Assembly: GCA_017619755.1 (NCBI GenBank) | Contig: JAFZRU010000058.1 | Span: 1 to 49,845 of the forward strand | Direction of reading: 5' to 3' | DNA from: Prevotella sp. | GTDB taxonomy: Bacteria; Bacteroidota; Bacteroidia; Bacteroidales; Bacteroidaceae | DNA length: 49,845 bases | Shown here: in pieces, positions 19,098 to 28,032 of the stretch | Numbering within the stretch: the stretch's first letter is position 1 | How the letters are laid out: every line of letters starts with the position of its first letter | The notes under the pieces: model-generated | The model's database searches: none | Told to the model about the DNA's origin: nothing | Seen by the model: the letters and a program-made list of their open reading frames with translations, nothing else | Program-made: the position numbers and the translations under genes

Positions 19098-19187
19098 TAG
19101 TAGATATAGTAGTTTCTATAGTGTCTATAGAATCTATAGCGCCCATATATACTATAGTGAAGATAGTAACTATGGGCGCTATAATAT
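19098..19187. repeat. Degenerate 9-bp tandem array of CTATAGnnn
   Basis: Units in a fixed 9-base register begin at 19116, 19125, 19134, 19152, 19170 and 19179 with CTATAG or a one-base variant (CTATGG, CTATAA). Weaker units (TAGTAG, AGATAG, CCATAT) fill 19098, 19107, 19143 and 19161 in the same register. The array fills the gap between the MltF stop and the 54-residue ORF. A cleaner array with the same period is at 30892-30942. Confidence 0.75.
19135..19183 (-). terminator. 13-bp perfect hairpin inside the CTATAG array
   Basis: Arms TATAGCGCCCATA (19135-19147) and TATGGGCGCTATA (19171-19183) match perfectly around a 23-base loop. It lies 5 bases after the stop of the MltF-like gene on the minus strand, so it could terminate that transcript or form a processing or pausing structure ahead of the CotH operon. 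No T-run follows on the minus strand. Confidence 0.5.
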
Positions 19188-19188
19188 T

Positions 19189-20412
19189 TTAGATCTGAAA
19201 CTTGTTGGTTTTAGCCACTCTTCTGGTGGGCTCGGTGCTAACGCCTGCATAACCTGCGGCTTGAGGTGCACCATAATGGTTGCCAGTGAGTTTCTGGCCG
19301 GAATATTCCTCATAGCGTTGCCTAACACTCGACACGTAGTTGTGGGTCTCCGTACCACGCATATAGCCATGCTTGACTACTTCATCGCGGTAGTAGGCGG
19401 GGTTGCTAAGCTTGAGGATGTACTCTGACACGTCATCCCAAACAAATTTATCTGCTCCATGCTTCTCAGCCAGAGCCATGGCGTCCCTTACGTGTCCAGG
19501 GCCTCCATTGTAACTGGCAAGCACAAAGTTGAGGCGCTCAACCTCTTCGGGAACATCGCGGTAGAGTTTGATGAGGTGGTTGAGATATTGAGCGGCCGTC
19601 TGTATATTGGCTTCTGGGTCGAAAATATCAGCCACCTCCAAACCAAGTGTCTGGGCCGTAGCGGGCATAAGTTGCATCAGACCGCATGCACCGGCCCATG
19701 AACGTGCCTTGGGGTCGAAACATGATTCTTGGTAACAGATGGCGGCAAGAAGTCGCCAGTCCGCACAGGCTTCTCCTGCATACTCCTTGAAAAGAGCATC
19801 CCACTCAGAGATGATACCGGCCTCCTTGTCCAAATAGGGGGCATAGACGTGGCATTGCACGATGCCTCCATTCTCCAAAATGTTGGCCTCTAATTTTTCT
19901 GCCTCTGCTATCATTTCAGGATCGAACCATTTGTTGATGGTATCGGCAAGCTCCTTGTTGTATTCCATCACGGCCCACTGGGAATTACCCTCCTCCGGAC
20001 CACAGAACACAAGGCTGTCTGCTCCCTCGATGTTTCTACTCAATGGTAGGAGTATGATGTCGCCCTCCCCTTTCTTCAGCTTTTCGACCATCTCCAAAGT
20101 GTCGAGACATTCGTTGACGCGCAAGCCTACACCCAGTTCTTCGGCAAGTTTGGCCCCCACCATATATTGCACGCCCATCTCGGCGTTACGGAAGGTATAA
20201 TAGGAATCCTCCCCGGGGATGGTGAGGGCAATGAGTTCACCACTCTCAAGGATTTCCTTCAGGGAATAATGCTCCATGGTGTCGCAGTTTTCGTCTGCGA
20301 TAATACCCCATGGGGCAACGATAACCTTTGCCAAGTTGTCCTCATTTTTGTTGCAAGCAAAGAGGAGGAGCAACGCTATGAAAAGAAAAATTTGCTTCAA
20401 AATGCTGACCAT
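19189..20412 (-). CDS. Membrane-bound lytic murein transglycosylase, MltF-like lipoprotein
   Basis: Cleaves the MurNAc-GlcNAc glycan bond of peptidoglycan to give 1,6-anhydro ends. From ATG 20412 (MVSILKQIFLFIALLLLFAC) there is a lipoprotein signal with the lipid-attached Cys at residue 20. Next comes a periplasmic-binding (SBP_bac_3-like) domain of about 200 residues, then the SLT domain with catalytic Glu229 in ICYQESCFDPKARSWAG and the signature GLMQLMPATA, plus LNFVLASYNGGPGHV. This two-domain order is that of MltF. The frame is open to 20481, but the promoter at 20429-20460 lies inside that stretch, which supports the shorter start. The CTATAG array and hairpin follow directly. Confidence 0.92.
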   Translation of the reverse strand: MVSILKQIFLFIALLLLFACNKNEDNLAKVIVAPWGIIADENCDTMEHYSLKEILESGELIALTIPGEDSYYTFRNAEMGVQYMVGAKLAEELGVGLRVNECLDTLEMVEKLKKGEGDIILLPLSRNIEGADSLVFCGPEEGNSQWAVMEYNKELADTINKWFDPEMIAEAEKLEANILENGGIVQCHVYAPYLDKEAGIISEWDALFKEYAGEACADWRLLAAICYQESCFDPKARSWAGACGLMQLMPATAQTLGLEVADIFDPEANIQTAAQYLNHLIKLYRDVPEEVERLNFVLASYNGGPGHVRDAMALAEKHGADKFVWDDVSEYILKLSNPAYYRDEVVKHGYMRGTETHNYVSSVRQRYEEYSGQKLTGNHYGAPQAAGYAGVSTEPTRRVAKTNKFQI

Positions 20413-20428
20413 TTCCTTTATTCGCGTG

Positions 20429-20460
20429 CAAAAGTAACGATTTTTTCCCCAATCACCAAA
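20429..20460 (-). promoter_or_regulatory. Bacteroidetes-type promoter for the MltF-like gene
   Basis: On the minus strand, TTTG (20460-20457), exactly 20 bases, then TACTTTTG (20436-20429): a perfect -33/-7 pair. It sits 17 bases before the ATG at 20412. Confidence 0.8.
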
Positions 20461-20548
20461 TATTTTTGTTTTAGTTAACATTGTTTCATAGCTATGGTAA
20501 CTTGTTCATCATTAACTGATAACCCAACTTGAAACAAATCTCATTCCC

Positions 20549-22081
20549 TTACAATTTCACTTTCACCACTACACCTTTGCTCTCATTGCTCATCCTGTCG
20601 AGTGCGGACACCACATACTTGTACTTGACGGAGCCGTCACGATATGGCAGTTTGTAGTGGGTGTTAGTTGTGATGGAGACGATTTTCGAAGGGTCGGCCA
20701 AGTTGACCTTCTCATCGTTGTCAAACCTGTAAATGACATATTTTACAGCCTTGTCCTTCCATCCCCCTCCCTTGGGAGCCGTCCAAAAGAGCACCAAACC
20801 ACTGTTGGTTGTTACAGCCTTCACCTTCTTTGGTTTCGACGGAGCCTTGTCGTCAATAAACGGCATGTCAGGCTGTAATGCACGATATCTCCAATAGTTG
20901 CCCCTGAGATTGGCGCCATAGTTTCCCACATTGTCCACCGTCACCTTGGCATACCAAAGCACGGTACCCTTTACATTTGGCATTTGTTTGTGAAGTCTGA
21001 ATTTCGCTCCCATTTGGTTGATGTTCGGGTTGTCCAAATCAGCGTTCTTCACAGTCCTCTCCACGTCCTCACCGATGTATAGGGGACGGTTGGCGGCATA
21101 TTTGTTCCACCATCCAATCAACGTCTTGTAGTCGGCAGCCTTGTTGCCTATTTCCCAGTATAGTTGGGGTACGCAATAGTCCACCCATCCATTATTCACC
21201 CAAAGCAGCACATCGGCATATAGGTCGTCGTAGTTCTGCATACCGTTGGTTGCACTGCCGTTCTTTGGGTCACTCTTGCTGTTGCGATAGATGCCGAAGG
21301 GCGAGACACCGAATTTGACCCAAGGCTTACGGTCGTGTATGGTCTTGTGCATCTGCTTGATGAAAGCATTGACATTATTACGTCTCCAGTCGCCTTTGTT
21401 GCTGAAACTTTTGTTGTATCTATTGAATTCATTGTCATCGTTGATGACTTGACCAGCGACTGGATAGGGATAAAAATAGTCGTCGATGTGCAAACCGTCG
21501 ATGTCATACCTGGCAACGATGTCGTCCACCACCTTGCAAATATAATCCTTTGCTTGTGGGTTACCGGGATTGAGGATATACAGGCCGTCATATTCGAAGC
21601 AAAGTCCAGGCTTACGCATGGCTATATGCGTAGGAGCGAGCACATCGGTGGTCTTCGTCTTTGCCCGGTAGGGATTGATCCAAGCATGCAGTTCCATTCC
21701 CCTTTTATGGCACTCGTCCACCATCCACTGCAAGGGATCCCAATAAGGATAAGGCGCCTTTCCTTGTTCCCCGGTAAGGAACCTACTCCAAGGTTCGATG
21801 TCACTCTTGTAGAGAGCGTCGCACTCCGGCCTCACCTGGAAGATGATGGCGTTGACACCATCTTTCCACAACTCATCAAGTTGGTATGAGAGCGTCTGCT
21901 GCATCTGCGATGTCGTCATACCAATCCACTGGCCGTTGACAGCCTGGATCCATGCCGCCCGGAACTCCCTCTTGGCAGGTGATTGCTCTGCCTCCACCAC
22001 GGAGGTGCTGCTACATGAGATGATGGCGAGAGAAACCGCCAGTCCACAGAAAATGTTTAGAAAATATTTTTTCTTTTTCAT
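20549..22081 (-). CDS. Glycoside-hydrolase-like family 10 (GHL10/DUF187) lipoprotein with Fn3 domain
   Basis: 510 residues. The signal peptide ends in the lipobox AIISC-S, so it is anchored to a membrane. The GHL10 barrel starts at FRAAWIQAVNGQWIG and shows IIFQVRPECDALYKS, WMVDECHKRGMELHAWINPY and DGLHIDDYFYPYP, all characteristic of this family; the last about 90 residues form an Fn3-like domain (APSKPKKVKAV). E. coli YngK/DigH is a family member that acts on stem-free (denuded) glycan strands of peptidoglycan, so a cell-wall role next to the MltF-like gene is reasonable but unproven. It is transcribed towards mltF, which has its own promoter. No clear TAnnTTTG box was found upstream. Confidence 0.9.
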   Translation of the reverse strand: MKKKKYFLNIFCGLAVSLAIISCSSTSVVEAEQSPAKREFRAAWIQAVNGQWIGMTTSQMQQTLSYQLDELWKDGVNAIIFQVRPECDALYKSDIEPWSRFLTGEQGKAPYPYWDPLQWMVDECHKRGMELHAWINPYRAKTKTTDVLAPTHIAMRKPGLCFEYDGLYILNPGNPQAKDYICKVVDDIVARYDIDGLHIDDYFYPYPVAGQVINDDNEFNRYNKSFSNKGDWRRNNVNAFIKQMHKTIHDRKPWVKFGVSPFGIYRNSKSDPKNGSATNGMQNYDDLYADVLLWVNNGWVDYCVPQLYWEIGNKAADYKTLIGWWNKYAANRPLYIGEDVERTVKNADLDNPNINQMGAKFRLHKQMPNVKGTVLWYAKVTVDNVGNYGANLRGNYWRYRALQPDMPFIDDKAPSKPKKVKAVTTNSGLVLFWTAPKGGGWKDKAVKYVIYRFDNDEKVNLADPSKIVSITTNTHYKLPYRDGSVKYKYVVSALDRMSNESKGVVVKVKL

Positions 22082-22170
22082 TGTCTTGTTTTAATTGAAT
22101 GGTTGTTGGGAATGAAAAGGATGATGCAACGACTCAAGGAGGGTGATGGTGTGTAATGCCAGATTCCATG

Positions 22171-22205
22171 AAAAAGAGGGTTTCCGAGATGGAAGCCCTC
22201 TTTTT
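22171..22205 (-). terminator. Rho-independent terminator of ppiD
   Basis: Arms AAAAAGAGGGTTTCC (22171-22185) and GGAAGCCCTCTTTTT (22191-22205) pair fully apart from one G-U, around a 5-base loop. A T-run occurs on both strands, so it can stop transcription of the minus-strand ppiD gene just before the GHL10 gene. Confidence 0.88.
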
Positions 22206-22223
22206 CCTTTATATGGATGCTTC

Positions 22224-24371
22224 TTAGAAGAAGAGGTATCTGTTGTCCTTCACCTCTGCGTTGTAGTAGAGGTCCATGAAGACTGTCTGCAGCACACTCT
22301 GAGCGTCGCCTTGGGCGGTGCGGCCAGCATACTCCTTGGCATCGAATTGACCCTCTGTTGTGCGACGGTCATCCACCTTGAATACATAGACGGCGCTGTT
22401 GCCCTTGACAGGCTTGGAGGAAACCTTGCCTTTCTCCGTGGCGGCCACAGCTCCGCTGAGAGCCGGCTCGCTAGCTTGAATGGCAGTGATGAAGACAGGC
22501 GATGCAAGGGTGATTTGCTTCACACCATCCTCCACTACCTTGGCTCCCTTGGCCTTGGCGGCTTCGATGCTCTTGACATCCTTCAGTTTGGCCAGAAGCA
22601 ACTCGGCCTTCTTGTCGCGCATAACTTCCTGTTGAACCATATCCTTCACCTCCGGGTTGTCGAGAGACATGAAGCCCTTCGGATAGATGTCGGTGAGCAC
22701 CATGACAATAAGTTCATCGCGGCTGGCACCGCAGTTCATCACTGCCGACATATCGTTCTTGTCAGCCTCAAACACCCATTTAAGAGCGTCGCGAGAGTTG
22801 GCAATGCCGGGGATGAGACCTTGGGAGGTGGTGATTCTCTTCGACTCCAACACCTGATATCCCGACTTGGCGGCATCCTTCTCCATGGCCTCGAGGGTCT
22901 GGTGTCCGGCTACAAACTGGTTGAACTTGTTGCTGATTTCATCAGAGGTGGCACTGGAGTAAGTAATGTCTCTCTTGATGATGGCGACATCATACTTGGT
23001 GGTCATGGCCTTGCGGTCGGTCACTTGAACAATGAGACTACCCTGAGTCAAGGGGATATTCTTCACTTCATTGACAGCCATGGTGTTGAGAGCATTGAAC
23101 ACCAATGCGTTGTCCTTGGACATGTTAGAAGCTCTCTCATATTGAGCGGTGGTAAGCCAACTCTTCTCACCCGTCTGCCCATAGTTCTTGGCAATGGCCT
23201 CAAAATCGCCACCGTTGGAAAGAGCCTTATAGACGCTGTCAGCCTTGGTGAGTGTCTCGGCATTATCCTTGCCGACAACCTGGACGACGCGATACTCTAC
23301 GGAGTCGGGAAGGTTGTTTTTGGCCAGCAATTTCACCACATTCATCGTATTGTCCATCTGGCTTTCCACCGGGCCGATAACGGCTCCCACAGCCATGGAA
23401 TCTATTCTGTTGGCGATGTCGGAGGAGAAGGCCTTCCTTGTCACGGGAACACCTAAGTAAGAGATGGTTGACTGGCCTTCCCTTACTACTTTCTCCGGTT
23501 CGGCACCTTCCTTGAGTTGGTCTGCACATTTTGTCAGAGCCTTGGTCAATGCATTACGGTCAGCTTCTGAGGCCACCTTCTTGACAAGGATGTATTTGAT
23601 GGCCCTCACCTCTTCAGGACTCTTGAAAGTCTGCTTCATCTTCTCATACTTGTCCTTGAGGTCGGCATCACTCACCTTGACATCCTTGTCGTTGACACTG
23701 TTGTAGTCGAGGTAAGCAAGCTGAATGTCACTCTCCTGCTTCTCGGAATCAAAAGCAAACTTGGCCTCGACGGGGTTGGAGAGGATGGCGTTTTGCAGGA
23801 GGCTTTGGTACTTGCGAGCCAGAAGCTGCTCACGGAACTGCTTCACTTTGAACTGAAAGAACTTGTACATCTTGTCATAATATTCAGCAAGTTGAGGATT
23901 GGCTTTCACCTGTGTGCTGTAATCGTTGACAAACTGGTCATATTTTGCCTTGTCGAAGCGACCTGTCTGCTCGTTCACCAAACCTGTGGAATTGGCCAGT
24001 TCGCTGAGCATGGGACTGCCCTGGTTCATCAAGTTCTTGATTTCATCGTTGGTGACAGCGAGTCCCAGTTCATTGGCTTCGTTCTCAATAATCTTGTTCT
24101 GCACGAAGCTTTGCCAAGCCTGCTGTCTGAGTTGGTCTTCATCGGCTTGTTGGTTTCCCATCTTGGTGCACTCTACAAACTCGGTTTGGTAGTTTTGGTA
24201 TTCTTCCACCCCAATGTTGTCACCAAGTACCTGACCCACTCTCGTGCTACTCATTCTTCCAGTGGTCTCACAAGAGCGGAACATGTCACCGCCAATAAAT
24301 CCAAAAAGGCCCAGTCCGATGATGATAATCAGGAAAGTGCCATAGCTTCTAATTTTTCCTAATGCTGCCAT
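22224..24371 (-). CDS. ppiD: Peptidylprolyl isomerase, PpiD/SurA type, membrane-anchored
   Basis: 715-residue periplasmic folding factor held in the inner membrane by one N-terminal helix (TFLIIIIGLGLFGFIGG). A SurA-N-like chaperone domain follows (DQLRQQAWQSFVQNKIIENE, residues about 60-130), then coiled helices. The middle part resembles a degenerate parvulin domain (ALSNGGDFEAIAKNYGQTG), and the last 300 residues contain a second, weaker one. This is the usual layout and length in Bacteroidetes. It is the last gene of the OMP-lptC-CNNM-ppiD group, a common Bacteroidetes order, but has its own promoter box and a terminator. PPIase activity is not certain, as the E. coli namesake is nearly inactive. 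Confidence 0.92.
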   Translation of the reverse strand: MAALGKIRSYGTFLIIIIGLGLFGFIGGDMFRSCETTGRMSSTRVGQVLGDNIGVEEYQNYQTEFVECTKMGNQQADEDQLRQQAWQSFVQNKIIENEANELGLAVTNDEIKNLMNQGSPMLSELANSTGLVNEQTGRFDKAKYDQFVNDYSTQVKANPQLAEYYDKMYKFFQFKVKQFREQLLARKYQSLLQNAILSNPVEAKFAFDSEKQESDIQLAYLDYNSVNDKDVKVSDADLKDKYEKMKQTFKSPEEVRAIKYILVKKVASEADRNALTKALTKCADQLKEGAEPEKVVREGQSTISYLGVPVTRKAFSSDIANRIDSMAVGAVIGPVESQMDNTMNVVKLLAKNNLPDSVEYRVVQVVGKDNAETLTKADSVYKALSNGGDFEAIAKNYGQTGEKSWLTTAQYERASNMSKDNALVFNALNTMAVNEVKNIPLTQGSLIVQVTDRKAMTTKYDVAIIKRDITYSSATSDEISNKFNQFVAGHQTLEAMEKDAAKSGYQVLESKRITTSQGLIPGIANSRDALKWVFEADKNDMSAVMNCGASRDELIVMVLTDIYPKGFMSLDNPEVKDMVQQEVMRDKKAELLLAKLKDVKSIEAAKAKGAKVVEDGVKQITLASPVFITAIQASEPALSGAVAATEKGKVSSKPVKGNSAVYVFKVDDRRTTEGQFDAKEYAGRTAQGDAQSVLQTVFMDLYYNAEVKDNRYLFF

Positions 24372-24475
24372 TACTTTTTTATGTTAATTGTTTTGTATTC
24401 TATTAATTTGTTGGAAATGAACACGTTCCACTATTTTTCAAGCAGATGTCGCCACCCATTTCGCCAAAATGCGTA

Positions 24476-24483
24476 CAAAATTA
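24476..24483 (-). promoter_or_regulatory. -7 box of a separate ppiD promoter
   Basis: TAATTTTG on the minus strand, a perfect TAnnTTTG, lies 105 bases before the ppiD ATG within the 157-base gap after the CNNM gene. The expected -33 TTTG is only partly matched (ATTG about 21 bases upstream). Confidence 0.55.
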
Positions 24484-24528
24484 CGAATAAAATGGGAAAC
24501 GACGCAATTTTTGGCGTGAAAAATTGTT

Positions 24529-25788
24529 TTAATGTTTCACAATTAGTTTCACGAGTTCTATCTTTGTCATGGTGTTTTTGATGATTTTAAACTGAAACTG
24601 CCCTATGGTGACGACTTCATTGAGCTTGGGGAAACTCTGATAATCGTGCAGGATGAGCCCTCCGATGGTCATGTATTCGTCGCTTTCAGGCAACTGAAGT
24701 TGAAAAAGTTCATTCACCTTGTCAATCTCCAACCGGGCTGAGAGGAGATACTCTCCCTCTCCCACCTTCTTCGCCACATAATTGGAGTTGTCGTGTTCAT
24801 CCTCAATGTCGCCGAAGATCTCCTCCACGATGTCTTCCAAAGAAACAATGCCGCTGGTTCCACCAAATTCATCCACGACCACCCCGAGGCTTTTTTTCTG
24901 TTGCAGGAAGATTTGCATCATCTTGTGTGCCGACATGGTTTCCGGCACGAAGGGCATGGTGCGCACGTCCTTGCGCCAGTCATCGGGTTTGCGGAACATC
25001 TCCGACGAATGAATGTAACCTACGATGTGGTCGATGTCGTCGCGATAGACGATGATTTTGGAATGGCCGCTTTCCACGAATTTCTGATTGAGCTGAGCGG
25101 CGGAGCAGTCCTCCGGCACGGCATCAATCTCCGTCCGTGGCACCATGCAGTCCCTCACGCGTGTCTCCGAGAAATCAAGTGCGTTTTGGAATATTTTCAC
25201 CTCCTCGTTGATTTTCTTCTCATCGGAGGCGTTGTCAATGGTGCTTTGCAGCAGGTAGTCGAGATCCACCTTGGTGAAAGCTCCCTCGTCATTTCCGGTG
25301 TCCATCTTCACGCCAACGATGCGCAGGATGCCTCTCGCGAGCAAGGTGGCGAAGCGTGAGATGGGCCATAGCACCACATAGCACACAAAGGCCGGTATGG
25401 CGAAAATGGTAAGCAACTTGTTGGGGAGACTTTTGAATAGTGTCTTGGGCAAAAATTCTCCGGTGAAGAGCACGATGATGGTGGAGAGGATGGTGTCTGC
25501 CGGTACGGTGAAAGCAGCCGACATACCTTTGAAGATAGTGGCGTCGAAAAGTTTGGCAATGAGGATGCCATATACCACCAAGGCGATGTTGTTGCCTACA
25601 AGCATGGTACTAACGAAGTTGTTGGGATGCTTGTAGAAGAGTGAAAGGCATTTTTGCGACAACCCGTTCTTTTCCTTGTCCATTTCGGCGAGCATCCTGT
25701 TGCTGGATACGAAAGCTATCTCCATGCCCGAAAAGAAGGCGGAGAAGACCATGGTGACGAGTATGCCGATGACTAATGCGATGTCCAT
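24529..25788 (-). CDS. CNNM/CBS/CorC-HlyC domain membrane protein (hemolysin family, GldE-like)
   Basis: 419 residues: an N-terminal CNNM transmembrane block of four helices (MDIALVIGILVTMVFSAFFSGMEIAFVS..., NNFVSTMLVGNNIALVVYG), a CBS pair (DCMVPRTEIDAV, EMFRKPDDWR, KSLGVVVDEFGGTSGIVSLE) and a C-terminal CorC/HlyC domain. Relatives include CorC-type Mg2+ efflux proteins and GldE of gliding bacteria. In Bacteroidetes the gene commonly lies between lptC and ppiD, as here. It starts 2 bases after the lptC stop. The old name hemolysin is misleading; a role in Mg2+ export is inferred from the family. Confidence 0.93.
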   Translation of the reverse strand: MDIALVIGILVTMVFSAFFSGMEIAFVSSNRMLAEMDKEKNGLSQKCLSLFYKHPNNFVSTMLVGNNIALVVYGILIAKLFDATIFKGMSAAFTVPADTILSTIIVLFTGEFLPKTLFKSLPNKLLTIFAIPAFVCYVVLWPISRFATLLARGILRIVGVKMDTGNDEGAFTKVDLDYLLQSTIDNASDEKKINEEVKIFQNALDFSETRVRDCMVPRTEIDAVPEDCSAAQLNQKFVESGHSKIIVYRDDIDHIVGYIHSSEMFRKPDDWRKDVRTMPFVPETMSAHKMMQIFLQQKKSLGVVVDEFGGTSGIVSLEDIVEEIFGDIEDEHDNSNYVAKKVGEGEYLLSARLEIDKVNELFQLQLPESDEYMTIGGLILHDYQSFPKLNEVVTIGQFQFKIIKNTMTKIELVKLIVKH

Positions 25789-25790
25789 AA

Positions 25791-26456
25791 CTATTGGTTC
25801 TTGTTGATACGCCGGGGCATGGCCTGTCCTCGACCTTGATGTTTGGCGGAGTCGGCCTCAGCCTTCGACATGTTCTCGCGAGGAGAATCGCCGAAGTCGC
25901 CTCGGTCGAAATACCCCCTGGTGTATCTGACGCTGTATTTGTTCATTTTGTCATCACTCCTGAAACGGTTGCCCTTGAGTTCCTTGTCAGGGGTGATCAG
26001 ATGGGAGAACCGGTTGGAGTAAAACTCTCGACTACGTTCGTCCCAATAGAGTTCCTCGCTGCTGAAACGCACACCATTGCTGGTGAGAATCCTCACCCTT
26101 CCCCGCAATTTCCACAACCTTTGAACATCGAAATAATATGCGGTGTCGCATTGTATGTAGGACTGCACGTGCATGGCCAAGTCGAACTGCTCGAGAAATA
26201 GTCCTTTCTCAAAAATCCACCTTGATGGGTTGCGGTTTTGGTTGATTTCCCACTCTTCCGCTACAATTCGGTATTTCACGACACCAGAGTCGGAGATGAG
26301 AGTGTTGACTCCGTATGTCACCATCGTGGGTACGGAATCGCGAGGATAGATGGCCGGTGCCACATGCTCGCGCTCCTCCGAACAGCTGGCAAGTGCGAAC
26401 ATCATACATATAAAAATGGCGACGACAATCTCTCTCATATAGTGGAATGATGGCAT
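25791..26456 (-). CDS. lptC: LPS export periplasmic protein LptC, lipoprotein-like
   Basis: LptC hands lipopolysaccharide from the LptBFG transporter to the periplasmic LptA bridge. The 221-residue protein shows a signal with lipobox (FALASC-S) and LptC features: YGVNTLISDSGVVKYRI, WIFEKGLFLEQFD, WKLRGRVRILTSNGVRFSSE and LYWDERSREFYSN. The ATG used (26456) overlaps the upstream gene's TGA by one base (TGATG), suggesting coupling; the ATG at 26438 (MREIVVAIF) would give a more normal signal peptide and may be the real one. It lies between an outer-membrane barrel and the CNNM gene in a typical Bacteroidetes order. Confidence 0.92.
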   Translation of the reverse strand: MPSFHYMREIVVAIFICMMFALASCSEEREHVAPAIYPRDSVPTMVTYGVNTLISDSGVVKYRIVAEEWEINQNRNPSRWIFEKGLFLEQFDLAMHVQSYIQCDTAYYFDVQRLWKLRGRVRILTSNGVRFSSEELYWDERSREFYSNRFSHLITPDKELKGNRFRSDDKMNKYSVRYTRGYFDRGDFGDSPRENMSKAEADSAKHQGRGQAMPRRINKNQ

Positions 26457-27748
26457 CAGTCAACCTTCCATTTCATGAACCAACGCTCGTTGAAGGTAAG
26501 GCCGATGTTGATGCGGAACGTGTTCTCCTTGAGCAGCCCCGAAGCCTCCATCCTCACCCATTGTGCGCTGATGTTGAGGTAGGAGCGGTTGTTCCACACA
26601 TTAGTGATGGGTATGCCCAGTCCGGCACTGACACTGATTTCTTTCGGACCATCCTGCCCATTTATTTTATAATAAGGTGTGGCGTATGATGCACCTGCAC
26701 GGTAGAAAAGACGTTGGAAAAAACTTCTCGACGTTGCATTCTTGCGGTACTCACCACCAATTGTCACCTTGTGCCGGTCATCGAAATAGTTGTCGTTGAG
26801 GGCGAAGGACGGAAGTCCGTTCACCTGTCTGTATTCCGGGAAAGAAGTCTTGGCCCATTGCTGCAACTGGTAGTCAGCACCGATTTTTAGTTGGTTGTTG
26901 AAGTTGAACATCAAACCGCCACTGATGACGGTAGGCAACTCCAAGCCGTCTTCCACCTTGAGTGAAAGCGTGTCGGCCACGCCTGTTTGTGAATTGTTTG
27001 AAATAACCTTGCACTCCGGGTCGGCGTCGAGCTTGTGTCCCAGCCCGTAAGTGGCTCCGAGGGTTATGGATGACTTTGGGGAGAATGGGATATTGATTTG
27101 CACACCGGCGTCCACCTTATAGCTGTTGACACTTGCAGTGTAGTATTTTGAGAGGGTGTTGACAGTGTTGTCGCTATAGCTGTTGACTATGGAACGGTTG
27201 TAGTCTCCCCAAACGTATGCCCCATTGACACCGAAGGAGAAGCCCTTGAAGGGTTCCCATCCGAAACCGAGATATGCTTGATGGAAACCTCCGGAACCAG
27301 AATAGGAGTTGGTGTACGTGGTGTTGTAATGGTCGCCCACGTTGCTGGTGCTTGAATAGGAATAGCCCACATTGGTGAAAGGGAGAATGCCAAAACTGAT
27401 GCCGAGGTGCTTGAAAGCTCTGAAACCTGCCACGGCATACTCGAAGTCAGCGTTCTTGGCGTTGACACGCTTGCCGTTCTCCTCAAAATTCGTGAGTTGT
27501 CCAGACACGCCAACATCGAAAATGAAAGTGAGCGAGTCCATGGCGGAGTATGATGCCGGGTTAAGGAAATTGACGTTTTTGCCGTCCCTGAAGGCCGTTC
27601 CAAGGCCGTTCATTCCTCTATTGAACCCACTTGTCTGCTCAGCCTGTGAGCCCAGGCCGTATTGACTATATGGCGAATTGGTGCCGCTTTGTGGGAAAGC
27701 CGCAATCGACAATGCACAAAAAAGTGCCAAAATAAGCTGTTTTCTCAT
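26456..27748 (-). CDS. Outer-membrane beta-barrel protein upstream of lptC
   Basis: 430 residues with a signal peptide (MRKQLILALFCALSIAAFPQ). The mature start SGTNSPYSQYGLG and alternating hydrophobic/polar strands of about 10-12 residues (ISFGILPFTNVGYSY, FKGFSFGVNGAYVWGDYN, SSITLGATYGLGH) fit a FadL/PorV-like 14-strand barrel. The protein ends with a charged strand (NERWFMKWKVD), not the Phe common in Omp85 barrels. No function is known to me. Conserved placement before lptC in Bacteroidetes suggests an envelope role. It has a strong upstream promoter and its stop overlaps the lptC start. Confidence 0.82.
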   Translation of the reverse strand: MRKQLILALFCALSIAAFPQSGTNSPYSQYGLGSQAEQTSGFNRGMNGLGTAFRDGKNVNFLNPASYSAMDSLTFIFDVGVSGQLTNFEENGKRVNAKNADFEYAVAGFRAFKHLGISFGILPFTNVGYSYSSTSNVGDHYNTTYTNSYSGSGGFHQAYLGFGWEPFKGFSFGVNGAYVWGDYNRSIVNSYSDNTVNTLSKYYTASVNSYKVDAGVQINIPFSPKSSITLGATYGLGHKLDADPECKVISNNSQTGVADTLSLKVEDGLELPTVISGGLMFNFNNQLKIGADYQLQQWAKTSFPEYRQVNGLPSFALNDNYFDDRHKVTIGGEYRKNATSRSFFQRLFYRAGASYATPYYKINGQDGPKEISVSAGLGIPITNVWNNRSYLNISAQWVRMEASGLLKENTFRINIGLTFNERWFMKWKVD

Positions 27749-27825
27749 TTCCTAAATGGAGAGGTTTTAGCCGCATTTCAAGTTGCTGAGGTGCATTTAC
27801 AAGCATACGGCCATGAAAATTTCTG

Positions 27826-27857
27826 CAAAGGTGGCACTTTTTTTTGAAATATGCAAA
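27826..27857 (-). promoter_or_regulatory. Promoter of the OMP-lptC-CNNM operon
   Basis: On the minus strand TTTG (27857-27854), exactly 20 bases, then CACCTTTG (27833-27826), one base from TAnnTTTG. It lies 77 bases before the ATG of the barrel gene. Confidence 0.65.
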
Positions 27858-28032
27858 AGATAAAGTCAATAAGGTTATAAATTTAGAATATTTTGCATTG
27901 CAAGGCAGCTCTGAATGGCCGAACGTGAAGTATTTTATCGAACTTTTCTTGCCACAAATCAACAAGCCTATCCTTGAGTCGCCACCAAAAGCCTGTGGGA
28001 TGATTAAGGGCGATGCCCCAAACGCCACTGCG

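Noticed and set aside
22143-23456. 437-codon plus-strand frame opposite ppiD
   Set aside because: ppiD is convincing on the minus strand; this frame is His/Leu-rich antisense with no start signal and overlaps the ppiD terminator.
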